Program-made: the position numbers and the translations under genes
Notes under the pieces: generated by a model
The model's database searches: none
What the model was told of the DNA's origin: nothing
Seen by the model: the letters and a program-made list of their open reading frames with translations, nothing else
In this document: positions 5,379 to 5,812 of the stretch, piece by piece
Numbering within the stretch: position 1 is the stretch's first letter
Layout of the letters: each line of letters begins with the position of its first letter
Assembly: GCA_012799075.1 (NCBI GenBank)
Contig: JAAZLZ010000254.1
Location: 1 to 5,812 of the forward strand
DNA length: 5,812 nucleotides
Reading direction: 5' to 3'
DNA from: Bacillota bacterium
Lineage (GTDB): Bacteria; Bacillota; Limnochordia; JAAZLZ01

Positions 5379-5812
5379 GCTGGTGGTGGAGGGTTTGTTT
5401 TCCTTTGTCGAGGAAACCCTAGGGCCTGAGGGAGAGGGCTACTTCCCCTTTATTGCTACCTTGGGACTGTTTGTCCTAACAGCCAATCTGATGGCCATGA
5501 TTCCTTGGGTCTCGCCGCCGACCGCGGATCTTAGCACCAGCTTGGCCCTGGCCTTGATGGTATTTGTTGTCTCCCATGGAACGGGCATTCGTAGACAGGG
5601 GCTGGGCAACTATCTTCAAGGCTACCTCAGTCCCCATCCCCTCCTTCTCCCGTTGAATCTGGTCGGTGAGGTGGGGAAGGTCTTGTCCCATGGTTTTCGC
5701 TTGTATGGGAACATGGTTGGAGGCGGGATCCTGATCAGCGTTGCTTACATGATTGCCCCATGGCTGGTGCCTGTGCCTTTGATGGGCTGGTTCAGCGTCT
5801 TTATGGGGATCA
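5224..5812 (+). CDS. atpB: ATP synthase F0 subunit a (AtpB), 3' end cut by the window
   Basis: The proton-channel a subunit of F0F1 ATP synthase; 196 codons are present of about 230-250 expected, with no stop before the window ends. GTG 5224 is the first start codon after an in-frame TGA (5182-5184), and AGGGGGGA (5211-5218) lies 5 nt upstream; ATG 5230 is a less well-placed alternative. The protein has hydrophobic helices near 16-36 and 74-95, the conserved PPTADLSTSLALAL (98-111), and a second block NLVGEVGKVLSHGFRLYGNM (145-164). R159 in FRLYGN is the essential arginine (R210 in E. coli) that faces the c-ring carboxylate. The residue matching E. coli E219 is Gly (G168, in GGGILI). It is translated from the +1 frame relative to atpI. 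Confidence 0.95.
   Translation, partial: MEMQVLFSFLGIEVTGTVVTTWVLMLLLTVLALVLTRSLTIGVPGPRQNIAELVVEGLFSFVEETLGPEGEGYFPFIATLGLFVLTANLMAMIPWVSPPTADLSTSLALALMVFVVSHGTGIRRQGLGNYLQGYLSPHPLLLPLNLVGEVGKVLSHGFRLYGNMVGGGILISVAYMIAPWLVPVPLMGWFSVFMGI

Noticed and set aside
1..5812. tRNA, rRNA, CRISPR array, insertion sequence or phage elements
   Set aside because: No cloverleaf, repeat-spacer pattern, transposase or terminal inverted repeats were seen; the window is compact housekeeping and salvage genes.

Overview
The window is about 5.8 kb of densely packed coding DNA, with every gene on the + strand. Strong G-rich Shine-Dalgarno sites, GTG and TTG starts, a cobalamin riboswitch that appears to end in an intrinsic terminator, and an atpZ-atpI-atpB order all suggest a moderately GC-rich Gram-positive (Firmicutes-type) bacterium. 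The sequence alone does not give a genus.

Region 1 (1-1561) is a vitamin B12 salvage unit. A well-formed cobalamin riboswitch closes on a 9-bp P1 helix (37-45 with 189-197). It also has a possible L5-L13 kissing loop and a downstream terminator hairpin (243-270). It precedes an ECF-type S component and a PurM/ThiL-like kinase. That trio is the hallmark of the CblT/CblS pathway, which imports alpha-ribazole and phosphorylates it to make the lower ligand of cobalamin.

Region 2 (1562-3747) holds a UPF0173-type metallo-beta-lactamase-fold hydrolase and a homocysteine S-methyltransferase. They are 13 bp apart and end at a strong hairpin terminator. The methyltransferase is unusual: its zinc/homocysteine domain is intact, but the second domain looks like a shortened, residue-stripped pterin-binding barrel, and there is no cobalamin-binding domain. 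A possible promoter with a 12-bp palindrome lies just before the hydrolase.

Region 3 (3748-5812) starts 12 bp after the terminator with an endonuclease III-family DNA glycosylase. A 66-aa protein I do not recognise follows, then the start of the F0F1 ATP synthase operon: atpZ, atpI and the first 196 codons of atpB (a subunit), which runs off the window. The atpI reading frame stays open 155 bp into atpB, so its annotated end needs care.

Functionally, B12 ligand salvage next to a homocysteine methyltransferase suggests a corrinoid/methionine theme. The nth-atp block looks like ordinary housekeeping. The points most worth a second look are the degenerate second domain of the methyltransferase, the atpI/atpB overlap, the unidentified small gene, and the terminator crowded against nth.
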